Shown in pieces: positions 15,639 through 15,722 of a stretch of 15,722 bases of DNA (within the stretch, counting starts at the first letter, position 1; every line of letters starts with the position of its first letter). The position numbers and the translations under genes are program-made. The stretch is from Bacteroidales bacterium. Its GTDB lineage: Bacteria > Bacteroidota > Bacteroidia > Bacteroidales > Bacteroidaceae. The notes under the pieces were generated by a model. That model was not told where the DNA came from and searched no databases. It saw only the letters and a program-made list of their open reading frames with translations. Where the stretch lies: contig SFCP01000074.1 of NCBI GenBank assembly GCA_004558535.1, forward strand, positions 1 to 15,722, written 5' to 3'.

Positions 15639-15722
15639 CCTATTCTTCATTATTTTGTAACAATTAAGACTTCACGGGGCGCTACAACCCGCTTTTCGGG
15701 CGAAAAACGCCCACCCTACCCG

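Noticed and set aside
15688..15712. Stem-loops cccg/cggg and gggcg/cgccc at the right edge
   Set aside because: They are short, mutually exclusive, lack a T-tract, and the gene they could belong to is outside the window.
1..15722. CRISPR arrays, insertion sequences, integrases or prophage genes
   Set aside because: No spaced direct repeats, transposase or integrase motifs were found; the only tandem repeat has no spacers, and no attachment-site duplication was seen beside the tRNA.

Overview
The window looks like chromosomal DNA from a GC-rich member of the Bacteroidales, most likely Prevotellaceae or a close relative. The evidence is as follows. Three promoters carry perfect matches to the Bacteroidetes -7 element TAnnTTTGC, and two of these also have TTTG about 20 bp upstream. 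Start codons have little or no Shine-Dalgarno sequence. Exported proteins end in type IX-like (Por) C-terminal modules. Families typical of the group are present (DUF2490, DUF4956, Cthe_2159-like). The species cannot be named from the sequence alone.

Left part (1-8123, + strand): a terminator of an upstream unit, a short inverted repeat, and one giant exported protein of 2654 residues. It is built from a cohesin-like N-terminal domain, CARDB and Calx-beta modules, Ig-like and bacterial-repeat domains, and a C-terminal sorting-like module. It is probably a surface adhesin or scaffold.

Middle (8124-9811): a 537-bp intergenic region with a terminator for the giant gene, an isolated promoter followed at once by a strong terminator hairpin (candidate small RNA of about 47 nt), a 3 x 21 bp tandem repeat, and the terminator of the next gene. 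Then come a WaaP/RIO-like lipopolysaccharide kinase homologue on the minus strand, and a tRNA-Pro(GGG) on the plus strand with its own promoter and terminator.

Right part (9748-15615, minus strand): six co-directional genes that read like one functional block, beginning at a promoter near 15607 and ending at an 18-bp hairpin near 9748. In order of transcription they are: a VTC/CYTH-type polyphosphate polymerase domain protein; a DUF4956 membrane protein; a DUF2490 outer-membrane beta-barrel; a 140-residue exported protein with a sorting-like C-terminus; a Cthe_2159-like carbohydrate-binding beta-helix protein, broken here by an internal deletion and frameshift; and a PhoA-type alkaline phosphatase. 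The combination of a polyphosphate-type polymerase, its usual DUF4956 membrane partner, an outer-membrane barrel, an exported polyanion/carbohydrate-binding protein and a periplasmic phosphomonoesterase suggests an envelope system for making, displaying or recovering a phosphate-rich polymer. That joint role is inference. The family assignments rest on visible motifs.
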